Positions 7,921 through 16,149 of a stretch of DNA of 16,786 bases are shown piece by piece. The DNA is taken from assembly GCA_013003145.1 (NCBI GenBank), contig JABDLH010000241.1, forward strand, positions 1 through 16,786, read 5' to 3'. The stretch comes from Flavobacteriaceae bacterium. Lineage in GTDB: Bacteria > Bacteroidota > Bacteroidia > Flavobacteriales > Flavobacteriaceae. Within the stretch, counting starts at the first letter, position 1, and each line of letters begins with the position of its first letter. Under the pieces are notes generated by a model, which was not told the origin of the DNA, made no database searches, and saw only the letters and a list, made by a program, of their open reading frames with translations. The position numbers and the translations under genes were made by a program.

Positions 7921-8000
7921 AAAAAAAATTACAATTAAAAAATTAATTCTTTTTCAGCGCAGCAGGCGGTTTTAAAGTATTTCCGAGCTATTCACTGAAT

Positions 8001-8031
8001 AATAACCGGCTGTTTAGACCAGCCGGTTATT
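8001..8031 (-). terminator. Hairpin terminator of tRNA-Ser
   Basis: AATAACCGGCT (8001-8011) pairs perfectly with AGCCGGTTATT (8021-8031), leaving a 9-nt loop, or a 7-nt loop if 8012 pairs with 8020. It begins 3 nt after the mature 3' end of the tRNA. The T-run after it is weak (TTATTATT), but position and stem strength support termination. Confidence 0.7.
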
Positions 8032-8033
8032 TG

Positions 8034-8121
8034 CAGAGAGGAAGGGATTCGAACCCTCGATGCACTTTTGGTGCATACACACTTTCCAGGCGTGCGCCTT
8101 CGACCACTCGGCCACCTCTCT
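8034..8121 (-). tRNA. tRNA-Ser (anticodon GGA)
   Basis: The 88-nt gene folds as a class II tRNA. The acceptor stem AGAGAGG/CCTCTCT has 7 perfect pairs with discriminator G at 8034. The D arm contains GCCGAGTGGTCGAAGGC. The anticodon loop CTGGAAA has GGA at 8087-8085. The long variable arm (ATGCAC/GTGCAT) is typical of tRNA-Ser, and the T loop is TTCGAAT. The 3' CCA is not encoded; the genome reads CAA. GGA reads UCC and UCU codons. The first pair is A1-U72 rather than the more common G1-C72. A weak -7-like TAATTTAG lies just upstream. Confidence 0.97.
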
Positions 8122-8190
8122 AAGGGTACTAAATTAAGGGGTTCAATAAACGAAAAAATAATTATTCCACGAAATTTGCCGGGTTAATTT

Positions 8191-9228
8191 TTAGCTCATT
8201 TCACCTCGCAATGAGGTTTCGAATATGGTTTTAAAGGACTTAGCCGAAACCTTATTTCCCAACAGGTACATTAATTTGGTGATCGCGGCCTCCGTAGTGA
8301 TGTCTGCGCCGCTGATTATCTGGATTTCCCGGAGGGCCTCGCTGGTCTCATATTGCCCCATTAAGACACTTCCCCCGGAACACTGTGTAACATTCACCAC
8401 TTTTACACCCCTTTCAATGGCCTCTTTTAGCGCGTTGACAAACCAGGGTTGCGTAGGAGCATTGCCTGCGCCGTATGTTTCCAATACGAGTCCCTTGAGC
8501 CCCGGGATATTTAACACACTCGTCAACACTTCCCTATTAAGACCCGGGAAGAGTTTCAGAATGGCTACATTGGTGTCCAGATCCTTGTGTACCAAAAGGC
8601 CTTTTCTCCTGGACCCCCTGTAGAGGGCATCGTAACTCACCTTCAGGTGAACCCCTGATTCTGCCAGTGGCGGATAATTTAAAGAGGCAAAGGCTTCAAA
8701 ATGTTCTGCATTGATCTTGGTGGTCCTGTTACCCCGGTATAATTTATATTCAAAATAAAGGCATACCTCCTGTATTACGGGACGCCCTCTTTCCTGCAGG
8801 GATGCCACCTGGATGGCAGTAATCAAATTCTCTTTAGCATCCGTTCGAAGGTCACCTATGGGTAATTGCGATCCGGTTAGTACAACGGGCTTTCTCAGGT
8901 GCTCCAGCATATAGCTTAAGGCAGAGGCGGTATAACTCATGGTGTCGCTACCATGCAGTACCACGAACCCCTCGTACCTCTCGTAGTGCTCTTCGATGAG
9001 GCCGGCGATCTTTACCCAATGACCCGGGTCCATATTAGAAGAATCCAGGGGTTCCTTGAAAGAGACACTGTCTATTGAACAATCTAACTGGCCAAGTTCG
9101 GGGATTTTCTTTTCCAGCTTGTTAAAATTAAAAGCCTTCAGCGCCCCTGTATCGTAATCCTTGACCATACCGATGGTACCCCCGGTATAGATCAGTAAAA
9201 TTTTCGTCGGACTATTTGCCATAACCAT
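8191..9228 (-). CDS. ansA: Type I L-asparaginase
   Basis: This is a 345-residue cytoplasmic enzyme that hydrolyses asparagine to aspartate and ammonia. It is close in length to E. coli AnsA (338) and has no signal peptide, which argues for type I rather than the periplasmic type II. The nucleophile motif YTGGTIGM is at residues 14-21 (Thr15). The second signature reads LHGSDTMSYTASALSYM from residue 91, with Ser94 where E. coli enzymes have the second catalytic Thr, then Asp95. The lysine of the triad is probably Lys171 in NRTTK. Substrate-lining TGSQLPIGDLRTDAKEN is intact at 118-134. The start at 9228 lies 3 bp after the TatD-family stop codon, so the two genes are co-transcribed; an ATG two codons later (9222) is equally possible. 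Confidence 0.95.
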   Translation of the reverse strand: MVMANSPTKILLIYTGGTIGMVKDYDTGALKAFNFNKLEKKIPELGQLDCSIDSVSFKEPLDSSNMDPGHWVKIAGLIEEHYERYEGFVVLHGSDTMSYTASALSYMLEHLRKPVVLTGSQLPIGDLRTDAKENLITAIQVASLQERGRPVIQEVCLYFEYKLYRGNRTTKINAEHFEAFASLNYPPLAESGVHLKVSYDALYRGSRRKGLLVHKDLDTNVAILKLFPGLNREVLTSVLNIPGLKGLVLETYGAGNAPTQPWFVNALKEAIERGVKVVNVTQCSGGSVLMGQYETSEALREIQIISGADITTEAAITKLMYLLGNKVSAKSFKTIFETSLRGEMS

Positions 9229-9231
9229 ATA

Positions 9232-9999
9232 TTATATACCAAAAACCTCTTTGGAATTAGCCGTGGTGATCCTGGCTACTTCTTCCTCGCTTATCCCGTA
9301 TACTTCGGCAACCTTCTCTATTACATTGAGTAGGTAGGCACTTTCGTTTCTTTTCCCACGGTAGGGCACCGGGGCAAGGTAAGGGGAATCTGTTTCCAGG
9401 ACAATATGCTCCAGGTCTATTTGATCCAGGAAAGTATCTATCTTACCATTTTTAAAGGTAACAACCCCACCTATTCCCAATTTCATATTAAAACTGATCG
9501 CGCGCAAGGCCTGTTCATGGGTACCCGTAAAGCAATGAAATATGCCCGAAAGCCCATCAGTCCCTTCTTCGTCTAACACTTCGAAGATCTCATCAAATGC
9601 ATCCCTGCAATGAATAACGATGGGTAAAGCATGATCTTTGGCCATTTGAATCTGCCTGGCAAAAGCCTCTTTTTGCTGCCCGATAAAACTTTTATCCCAA
9701 TACAGGTCTATCCCTGTTTCCCCGATCGCATACACCTTATGCTCTGCAACTACTCGCTGCACCTGCAGTAACTCTTCTTCAAAATTCTCCTTTACATGAG
9801 TCGGGTGCAGGCCTGCCATCAGGTAAATGTTTTCCGGGTATTGCTGTTGCAATTCCAGCATCCCGGGCACATATGATGAATCGATCGCAGGAAGAAAAAA
9901 TCGACTTACCCCTGCTTTCATCGCTCTTTCAATTACCTCGCTCCTGTCTTCATCAAAAGCTTCGCTATATAAATGGGTATGGGTATCGGTTAAAATCAT
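9232..9999 (-). CDS. TatD-family metal-dependent hydrolase
   Basis: The 255-residue product is a TIM-barrel metallohydrolase of the TatD/YcfH class. Characterised members are Mg2+-dependent DNases or exonucleases; others act on D-aminoacyl-tRNA. The substrate is uncertain here. All expected metal ligands are seen: H7 and H9 in TDTHTHLY, E94 in GETGID, H130 in PIVIHCRDAF, H155 in IFHCFTG, and D204 in ETDSPYLAPVPYRG. The ATG at 9999 is fixed by the HxH motif lying right at the N-terminus. It is followed by ansA after 3 bp. Its putative -7 element (10011-10004) is so close that the transcript may start at or next to the ATG. Confidence 0.95.
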   Translation of the reverse strand: MILTDTHTHLYSEAFDEDRSEVIERAMKAGVSRFFLPAIDSSYVPGMLELQQQYPENIYLMAGLHPTHVKENFEEELLQVQRVVAEHKVYAIGETGIDLYWDKSFIGQQKEAFARQIQMAKDHALPIVIHCRDAFDEIFEVLDEEGTDGLSGIFHCFTGTHEQALRAISFNMKLGIGGVVTFKNGKIDTFLDQIDLEHIVLETDSPYLAPVPYRGKRNESAYLLNVIEKVAEVYGISEEEVARITTANSKEVFGI

Positions 10000-10003
10000 G
10001 GAA

Positions 10004-10011
10004 CAAAAATA
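10004..10011 (-). promoter_or_regulatory. -7 element for the TatD-family gene and ansA
   Basis: The reverse strand reads TATTTTTG, a perfect TAnnTTTG. Only 4 bp separate its G from the ATG at 9999, which predicts a leaderless or nearly leaderless mRNA. It stands back to back with the opposite-strand element at 10016-10023. Confidence 0.55.
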
Positions 10012-10015
10012 GGAC

Positions 10016-10023
10016 TATCTTTG
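10016..10023 (+). promoter_or_regulatory. -7 element for the retropepsin-like gene
   Basis: TATCTTTG matches TAnnTTTG perfectly and predicts a start of transcription near 10028. This rules out the in-frame TTG at 10021 as a start codon because it lies inside the promoter, and supports the ATG at 10042. Confidence 0.6.
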
Positions 10024-10041
10024 ACATTAAAAGAAGCTCTT

Positions 10042-10485
10042 ATGCCCAGTCTTAAAAAGTTTTTAAAATCCAAAAAATACTTGGAGGTACCCATGAAGCT
10101 CACCTCCACCAATCACCTGGAGGTAAAGGCAGAGATCAACGGGAACCCCGGTAGGTTCATCTTAGACACGGGGGCCTCGAGTACCTGCGTGGGAATTGAG
10201 CAGGCAGAGCGATTTGAGCTGGATTCAGAGCACTCGGACATTATGGCCGCAGGAGCAGGTGCCTCTGACTTGGTGACCAGGCTATCTGAAAAAAACAGTA
10301 TCTGTCTAGGAAAATGGAAGGATAAAAAAGCACAGATCGTGATCCTGGATCTTATGCATGTGAACCAGGCGTTGCTGTTGCATGAAGCTGAGGAAGTAGA
10401 CGGCATCATCGGGGCCGATTTGCTGGAAACCGGCCGAGCGGTGATCGACTATCATAAAAAGATACTATACCTCAGGAAAAAGTAA
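10042..10485 (+). CDS. Retropepsin-like aspartic protease domain protein (clan AA)
   Basis: The 147-residue product consists almost entirely of one pepsin-half-like domain. The active-site triad is FILDTGASST (Asp42), and a second hydrophobic turn VDGIIGADLLE at 119-129 matches the conserved GxxGxDxL segment of this family. One Asp per chain implies a homodimer, as in retroviral proteases. No signal peptide or membrane helix is seen, so it is probably cytoplasmic. The substrate is unknown. The start chosen is the ATG at 10042, downstream of the -7 element. An internal ATG at 10093 has GGAGG five bases before it and could be a second start, but it would remove the basic N-terminus SLKKFLKSKKY. 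It is transcribed divergently from the TatD-family gene. Confidence 0.82.
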   Translation: MPSLKKFLKSKKYLEVPMKLTSTNHLEVKAEINGNPGRFILDTGASSTCVGIEQAERFELDSEHSDIMAAGAGASDLVTRLSEKNSICLGKWKDKKAQIVILDLMHVNQALLLHEAEEVDGIIGADLLETGRAVIDYHKKILYLRKK

Positions 10486-10603
10486 CTCTTACATGCTTTT
10501 GGCTTGAAAATCAGACCTTTCGTCGAACTTTTTCTATAATTCGCCAAAACATCATCGGTCTTTTTTAAATTCACTACAGGCCTCCACAACCAAACCATAA
10601 CCG

Positions 10604-11938
10604 ATGAAATTACTAAGACCGATACTGAGCGGTCTGTTGGTATTTACCGTGATCAGCTGTCAAATAGACGCTGACCTTCAGACCCTTAGTCCTTCCGATG
10701 AACTAGCGGGGCAGATCCAGCAACAGTTTGGAGCCATCAATACCCTGAGAATGCCCGATAGTGATGACTATAGCAGGATCCCGACAGATCCTAACAATCC
10801 ATTAAGTGCTGAAAAAGTGCGCCTGGGCCAATTTTTGTTCCACGAAACCGGGCTAGCGCTAAATCCAAAGCAAGAGATCGGAAGAGGGACATATTCCTGT
10901 GCAAGTTGTCATAATGCGGGGGCGGCTATGCAAAGCGGGAGGTTTCAGGGTATCGCAGAAGGAGGTGAAGGTTTCGGGATCAGCGGAGAAGGAAGAAGGA
11001 TGTCCTCAGCTTACGACGCGACCAATGTAGATGTACAACCCATACGCGTACCTTCGGTATTAAATTCTGCCTACCAGGAAGTTGTATTATGGAATGGCCA
11101 ATTCGGCTCCTTCGGTCCTAATAGCGATACCCAAAGTCAGTGGACCGCCGGCACGGTAAAGGAAACCAATCATTTAGGATTCCAGGGCCTGGAGATACAA
11201 GCGATAGCCGGACTGGGTATGCACCGCATGCTGATCGATGACAACCTGATCAGAGAAAGTCCTTACCAGGTGCTTTTTGATAAAGCTTTTCCCGAAATTG
11301 ATCCCAGCCAGAGATACAATAGTTTTACGGGTGGACTGGCCATTGCTGCATATGTGAGAACACTACTTGCTAACCGCTCGCCTTTCCAGCAGTGGTTGAG
11401 GGGTTCTGATGAGGCGATGACGGAAGAAGAGATCAGAGGCGGTATATTATTTTTCGGTAAAGCAAAGTGTTACCAATGTCATAGCGGTCCCGGTCTTAAC
11501 GGCATGGGATTCCATGCCCTGGGCATGAAAGACCTGGATAATGGCGCAATGATCGGAATTGTAGATGAAGCAACACGAAAAGGAAGGGGTGGCTTTACCG
11601 GCCGGCCCGGAGATGATTACGCTTTTAAGACCCCAACACTTTACAACCTGAAAGATGTAAACCATTTAGGTCACGGCGGAAGTTTCAGCACCATCCGGGA
11701 AGTGATATCCTACAAGAACAACGCTACCCCCGAGAACGAACAGGTGCCAGGTGATTACATCTCTGCCGACTTTAAACCTCTTAATCTCTCTGATAAGGAA
11801 ATCGACCAACTGGAACAATTCATTTCTGAAGCATTATACGACCCTGACATCCAGCGCTACATTCCTGTCAGCACTCCGTTCAACAGCTGCTTCCCGAATG
11901 CAGACCCGCAATCCAGGATAGACCTTGGGTGTGATTAA
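10604..11938 (+). CDS. Lipoprotein di-heme cytochrome c peroxidase (MauG/CcpA family)
   Basis: The 444-residue product has a lipoprotein signal (MKLLRPILSGLLVFTVISC, lipidated Cys19), so it is anchored in the envelope facing the periplasm or surface. Two c-type heme sites are present: C99-A-S-C102-H103 and C289-Y-Q-C292-H293. Family segments IRVPSVLNSAY and FKTPTLYNLK surround them. Members reduce hydrogen peroxide with electrons from small cytochromes, or oxidise protein residues as MauG does. The loop that carries the axial Met in classical enzymes (YMHDGS) reads LGHGGS here (355-360), so a MauG-like or other activity is possible. The C-terminus has two more cysteines (429 and 443), perhaps a disulfide. 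The gap before it (10486-10603) holds no convincing promoter. A terminator follows at 11965-11996. Confidence 0.92.
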   Translation: MKLLRPILSGLLVFTVISCQIDADLQTLSPSDELAGQIQQQFGAINTLRMPDSDDYSRIPTDPNNPLSAEKVRLGQFLFHETGLALNPKQEIGRGTYSCASCHNAGAAMQSGRFQGIAEGGEGFGISGEGRRMSSAYDATNVDVQPIRVPSVLNSAYQEVVLWNGQFGSFGPNSDTQSQWTAGTVKETNHLGFQGLEIQAIAGLGMHRMLIDDNLIRESPYQVLFDKAFPEIDPSQRYNSFTGGLAIAAYVRTLLANRSPFQQWLRGSDEAMTEEEIRGGILFFGKAKCYQCHSGPGLNGMGFHALGMKDLDNGAMIGIVDEATRKGRGGFTGRPGDDYAFKTPTLYNLKDVNHLGHGGSFSTIREVISYKNNATPENEQVPGDYISADFKPLNLSDKEIDQLEQFISEALYDPDIQRYIPVSTPFNSCFPNADPQSRIDLGCD

Positions 11939-11964
11939 CAAGCTATTGCCATAGTTTTCCCCAC

Positions 11965-11996
11965 AAAAAAAGCCACCGTTTTCACGGTAGCTTTTT
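11965..11996. terminator. Bidirectional terminator between the peroxidase and sucB
   Basis: The hairpin AAAAAGC-C-ACCG / CGGT-A-GCTTTTT has one C-A mismatch and a 6-nt loop TTTTCA. It is flanked by A-runs on the left and T-runs on the right, so it can end transcription both ways. The reverse direction has the longer T-run (7). It starts 26 bp after the peroxidase stop and 20 bp after the sucB stop. Confidence 0.85.
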
Positions 11997-12016
11997 ACAT
12001 CTAGTATCTTAAATTT

Positions 12017-13288
12017 CTAAAGCTCCAGTGCTTTTTTCACCTTACCATCCATCAATAATTCTGTCGGATCTTCCAAGGCCTCTTTAATGGCTACCAGGAA
12101 ACCTACCGATTCTTTTCCATCGATGATTCGGTGGTCATATGACAATGCTACGTACATAATCGGAGCAATGGCAATAGCACCATCCCGGACGATTGGTCGT
12201 TCCACGATATTGTGCATCCCCAGGATTCCACTTTGAGGTGGATTGATGATAGGAGTTGAAAGCATTGAACCAAATACTCCACCGTTAGAAATTGTGAAAG
12301 TTCCCCCGGTCATCTCATCTACGGTGATCTGCCCATCCCTTGCCCTTATAGCCAGGCGCTTAACTTCGGCCTCAATTCCGCGGAAGCTTAGGTTTTCGGC
12401 ATTCCTGATAATAGGCACCATAAGCCCCTTAGGCCCGGATACTGCAATACTGATATCACAGAAATCATAGGTGATCATCTCTTTGCCGTCTATCATAGAG
12501 TTCACGGCGGGGTACATCTGTAATGCGCGGATCACTGCCTTGGTAAAGAACGACATAAAGCCGAGACCAACCCCGTGTTTCTCCTTGAACTGCTCTTTAT
12601 ACTCGTTCCTCAATTCGAAGATAGCAGACATATCTACCTCGTTAAAGGTGGTAAGCATTGCGGTCTCGTTCTTCGCTGAAACAAGACGTTCCGCAACTTT
12701 CCTTCGGAGCATGGAGAGTTTGGTTCGCGACTCACCACGGCTTCCTCCACTAGGAGAACCCATAGATGGTACAGCCTGTACAGCATCTTCCTTGGTGACA
12801 CGTCCATCTCGGCCTGTACCTTTTACCGATGAAGCGGCAAGTCCTTTTTCTTCAAGGATCTTTCGCGCAGCCGGAGAAGCCACCCCTGAAGCATAGGTTT
12901 CCTTGGTATCGGCAGGTTGGGGAGCTTTTGCATCCTTATCGGTTCCTGCCTCTTTCTGTTGTTTCGTCAGGTCTTTTTCTGCATCACTACCCGATCCTTC
13001 ATCGCCTCCTGATGCGGTATCTGCACCTTTACTTGCACCTTCAGGTTTGTCGGCACTGGTATCGATAAGACAGACTACTTCCCCTACTCCAACAGCATCC
13101 CCTACCTCAGCTTTAAGGGTAATAACACCACTCTCCTCGGCAGGTAATTCTAGTGTTGCCTTATCAGAATCAACTTCTGCGATGGCCTGGTCCTTCTCTA
13201 CATAATCCCCGTCTTTCACCAACCATTCCGCTATTTCTACTTCGGTAATAGATTCCCCGGGTGAGGGGACCTTCATTTCTAATATCAT
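12017..13288 (-). CDS. sucB: 2-oxoglutarate dehydrogenase E2, dihydrolipoyl succinyltransferase
   Basis: This 423-residue protein (also called odhB) is the core of the 2-oxoglutarate dehydrogenase complex; it transfers the succinyl group from lipoyl to CoA. A lipoyl domain (residues 1-77) carries the modification lysine K43 in [11 protein letters not shown] flexible Ala/Gly/Asp/Lys-rich linker follows (about 78-130). The peripheral subunit-binding domain (about 135-170, [13 protein letters not shown] and [12 protein letters not shown]) docks E1/E3. The catalytic domain (about 190-423) ends with DHRIIDG, giving active-site His386 and Asp390. One lipoyl domain and pairing with sucA favour the succinyl- over the acetyltransferase. 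The gene starts 6 bp after sucA, so the two are one operon. The lipoamide dehydrogenase (E3) gene is not in the window. Confidence 0.96.
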   Translation of the reverse strand: MILEMKVPSPGESITEVEIAEWLVKDGDYVEKDQAIAEVDSDKATLELPAEESGVITLKAEVGDAVGVGEVVCLIDTSADKPEGASKGADTASGGDEGSGSDAEKDLTKQQKEAGTDKDAKAPQPADTKETYASGVASPAARKILEEKGLAASSVKGTGRDGRVTKEDAVQAVPSMGSPSGGSRGESRTKLSMLRRKVAERLVSAKNETAMLTTFNEVDMSAIFELRNEYKEQFKEKHGVGLGFMSFFTKAVIRALQMYPAVNSMIDGKEMITYDFCDISIAVSGPKGLMVPIIRNAENLSFRGIEAEVKRLAIRARDGQITVDEMTGGTFTISNGGVFGSMLSTPIINPPQSGILGMHNIVERPIVRDGAIAIAPIMYVALSYDHRIIDGKESVGFLVAIKEALEDPTELLMDGKVKKALEL

Positions 13289-13294
13289 GCTGTG

Positions 13295-16111
13295 TTAATT
13301 TGTTGTACTGGTTCTTGATATGTTAGACCGCAAATTGTCCTTGCTCTTGTCAAATACGTAATCTATAACTTGTTGATGCCGCATTTTTGATCGAACAGCG
13401 CTTCCCGCGGCAGGTGAAGCGTACATTCTCCTGGAGGCAACTCTCAGTTTATGGGCTTCCTCAAAATGCATCATCATATGACTCCATGCACCCATATTCC
13501 TCGGTTCTTCCTGTGCCCAAACCAGGTCATCTGCATTGGTGTATTTTCCCATGATCGTCTTCATCTGTTCTGTCGGAAGCGGGAAAAGTTGCTCAATGCG
13601 AACCAAAGCCACATCTTCTCTTCCGTGTTCCTCGCGAGCAGCCAGGAGATCGTAATAGAATTTCCCGGTGCAGAATACGAGCGATTTCACTTTAGAAACA
13701 TCTGCTGAAGTATCATCTATGACTTCCTGGAACTGACCATCGGCAAGTTCTTCTACCGTGGACACGGCTTTTGGATGGCGCAGTAAACTTTTGGGTGTAA
13801 ATATGATCAACGGTTTCCGGTAATTCACCATCATTTGCCTCCTCAGTAAATGAAAGAGGTTAGCCGGCGTGGTACAATCGGCCACGAACATATTATCCCG
13901 GGCACATAGCTGGAGATAACGCTCCATACGGGCCGAAGAGTGCTCTGCACCCTGTCCTTCATATCCATGTGGCAGGAACATGACAAGACCGTTCTGTAGT
14001 TTCCACTTGTCCTCAGCGGCGGATATATACTGATCTATCATGATCTGGGCTCCGTTGCTGAAGTCACCAAACTGGGCTTCCCAAATAGTCAGGGTGTTGG
14101 GGCTGGCCATGGCATAACCATAGTCAAAACCGACAACCCCGTATTCCGATAAGAGGGAATTGTAAATCTGGAACTTGCCCTGGTCCTCAGAAATATGGTT
14201 GAGCAGCATTACTTCCTCTTCACTCTCCTCTACTTTCATAACCGCGTGGCGGTGAGAGAAGGTTCCCCTTTCCACATCCTGTCCGGACATGCGCACTCCA
14301 AAGCCGGAATCCAGAAGCGTTCCATAGGCTAGTAATTCACCCATGGCCCAGTCTAAAGAATTCTTTTCGAAATACATATTCTTCCGGTCATTGACCAGCT
14401 TCTCTACTTTCCTCAGGAATTTTTTCCCTTTAGGCAGTTCGGTGATGGTCTTGGCAATTCTGTCCAGTTGTTTCCTGTCACAGCTGGTATCTACCTTTTC
14501 CATCATTTCCCATTCGCGCACATCATCAAATCCGCTCCATTCGTCAGCCATGAACGGGGTGATCTCTGTTTTATCTATTTTCCTGGAATCCTCCAGGTCT
14601 TCTTCAAGACTGGCTTTGTACTCCTGTTCCAGCTTAGCGACATACCCATCGTCTATGATACCCTCTTCTATCAGCTTTTTAGCATAGATATCCCTGGGGT
14701 TTTCATGCTTGGCTATGGCCTTGTATAGTTTTGGCTGGGTAAACCTGGGTTCATCCCCTTCATTGTGGCCGTACTTCCTGTATCCTAATAAATCCAGGAA
14801 AATATCGCGTTTAAATCGCATCCGGTATTCCAGTGCAAAGATCGCTGCGTGTACCACGGCTTCTGCATCGTCAGAATTAATATGCAATACAGGGCTCAGG
14901 GTCACCTTAGCCACATCCGTACAATAGGTAGAAGTACGAGCATCGAGGTAATTAGTTGTAAAGCCGATCTGGTTGTTTACAACAATATGTATAGTTCCGT
15001 TTGTTTTATAACCGTCCAGGTTAGCCATCTGCACCACCTCGTATACAATTCCCTGACCGGCAATGGCGGCATCCCCGTGTACTACGATCGGCAGTACTTT
15101 TGAGAAGTCGTCCGGGTAGTGTACATCCTGCTTAGCCCTGGTGATGCCTTCTACGACTGCACCTACAGTTTCCAGGTGGGATGGATTAGGCGCAATGTTC
15201 ATATTGATCTGGCTACCAGAATCCGTTTCGCGCAGGGAGGTCCATCCAAGATGGTATTTTACATCGCCGTCAAAGATTTCCTGTTCGTAATCTTTTCCAT
15301 CAAATTCGCTAAAAATATCTTTAGCAGATTTTCCGAAAATATTGGTCAGCACATTAAGTCGTCCCCGGTGTGCCATCCCCATGACGAACTGCCTTACCCC
15401 CATCCCGGCAGCATGCTCTACGATAGCGTCAAGTGCAGGGATCAATGATTCGTTCCCCTCTAAAGAGAAACGTTTCTGACCAACATACTTGGTGTGAAGG
15501 AAGGCTTCAAAAGAAACGGCCTCATTTAGTTTCTTCAGGATCTGCTTTTTCTTTTCCGGGGTAAACCTGGGGTGGTTGTCATTGACGTTCAGCTGCTCCT
15601 GTATCCATTTAACTCGTTCGGGGTTCCGGATATACATATACTCTACCCCGATAGCATCACAGTAAATATTCTGAAGATGCCTTACAATCTCTTTAAGGGT
15701 GTTCTTGCCGATACCGATAATTTCACCGGCACTGAACTCCGTATTGAGATCAGCTTGTGAAAGACCGAAATTATCTAAATCCAGTGTTGGTGAATATTTA
15801 CGTCGCTCTCGAACAGGGTTGGTCCTGGTAAACAGGTGCCCCCTACTCCGATATCCATCGATCAAACGAATTACCTGGAATTCTTTTTGCAGTGATTCTG
15901 GCATAGCAACTTCCTGCCCGTTCCCCAGAACGGCGGTTCCTGAGGCAGTATCTATACCTACTTCGTCCAGTGCACTTTCCATACCAAAATCGAATCCCTG
16001 GAAGAAAGCACGCCAACTCGGCTCTACACTATCCGGATTCACTAAGTATTTATCGTATAAATCTGCAAAGAAGGAAGTATGTGCAGTATTTAAAAAAGAA
16101 TATTTATCCAT
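13295..16111 (-). CDS. sucA: 2-oxoglutarate dehydrogenase E1 component
   Basis: This 938-residue thiamine-diphosphate enzyme (also odhA) decarboxylates 2-oxoglutarate and passes the succinyl group to E2. It matches the usual length of about 930. The N-terminal segment (NTAHTSFFADLYDKYLVNP, then SWRAFFQGF) is the E2-docking region typical of OGDH E1. The TPP domain has GMAHRGRLNVLTN, HGDAAIAGQGIVYEVVQM and VVNNQIGFTT, the cofactor-binding GDxxxxxQG/NNQ pattern. The conserved YRKYGHNEGDEPRFTQP comes next. The C-terminal half has LPHGYEGQGAEHSSARMERY. No actinobacterial-type E2 fusion is present. A perfect -7 element is found 39 bp upstream, and sucB follows after 6 bp. The complex is cytoplasmic and serves the TCA cycle. 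Confidence 0.97.
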   Translation of the reverse strand: MDKYSFLNTAHTSFFADLYDKYLVNPDSVEPSWRAFFQGFDFGMESALDEVGIDTASGTAVLGNGQEVAMPESLQKEFQVIRLIDGYRSRGHLFTRTNPVRERRKYSPTLDLDNFGLSQADLNTEFSAGEIIGIGKNTLKEIVRHLQNIYCDAIGVEYMYIRNPERVKWIQEQLNVNDNHPRFTPEKKKQILKKLNEAVSFEAFLHTKYVGQKRFSLEGNESLIPALDAIVEHAAGMGVRQFVMGMAHRGRLNVLTNIFGKSAKDIFSEFDGKDYEQEIFDGDVKYHLGWTSLRETDSGSQINMNIAPNPSHLETVGAVVEGITRAKQDVHYPDDFSKVLPIVVHGDAAIAGQGIVYEVVQMANLDGYKTNGTIHIVVNNQIGFTTNYLDARTSTYCTDVAKVTLSPVLHINSDDAEAVVHAAIFALEYRMRFKRDIFLDLLGYRKYGHNEGDEPRFTQPKLYKAIAKHENPRDIYAKKLIEEGIIDDGYVAKLEQEYKASLEEDLEDSRKIDKTEITPFMADEWSGFDDVREWEMMEKVDTSCDRKQLDRIAKTITELPKGKKFLRKVEKLVNDRKNMYFEKNSLDWAMGELLAYGTLLDSGFGVRMSGQDVERGTFSHRHAVMKVEESEEEVMLLNHISEDQGKFQIYNSLLSEYGVVGFDYGYAMASPNTLTIWEAQFGDFSNGAQIMIDQYISAAEDKWKLQNGLVMFLPHGYEGQGAEHSSARMERYLQLCARDNMFVADCTTPANLFHLLRRQMMVNYRKPLIIFTPKSLLRHPKAVSTVEELADGQFQEVIDDTSADVSKVKSLVFCTGKFYYDLLAAREEHGREDVALVRIEQLFPLPTEQMKTIMGKYTNADDLVWAQEEPRNMGAWSHMMMHFEEAHKLRVASRRMYASPAAGSAVRSKMRHQQVIDYVFDKSKDNLRSNISRTSTTN

Positions 16112-16130
16112 GAAAGCTGTCGCTGATGTT

Positions 16131-16148
16131 TCTAATCTGAATATTAGA
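16131..16148. repeat. Inverted repeat at the predicted sucA transcription start
   Basis: TCTAAT (16131-16136) and ATTAGA (16143-16148) form a perfect 6-bp inverted repeat with a 6-bp spacer. It begins 1 bp downstream of the sucA -7 element, so it overlaps the expected start of transcription. It could be an operator or a small leader hairpin; the A/T-rich arms make chance possible. Confidence 0.4.
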
Positions 16149-16149
16149 T

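Noticed and set aside
8034..8121. tRNA-Ser as an integration site for a mobile element
   Set aside because: No integrase, no direct repeat of the tRNA 3' end and no foreign-looking genes are present on either side.
10021..10041. TTG at 10021 as the start of the retropepsin-like gene
   Set aside because: The codon lies inside the perfect -7 element TATCTTTG (10016-10023), so it should not be in the mRNA; ATG at 10042 fits better.
10510..10572. AGACC/GGTCT pair followed by T6 as a terminator after the retropepsin-like gene
   Set aside because: The arms are 5 bp with a loop of several tens of bases; not a credible intrinsic terminator.
12243..13205. Several open frames on the + strand opposite sucB
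   Set aside because: They are antisense to intact E2 domains, are rich in Ser/Pro/Leu as expected from reading a conserved gene backwards, and have no promoter or ribosome site.
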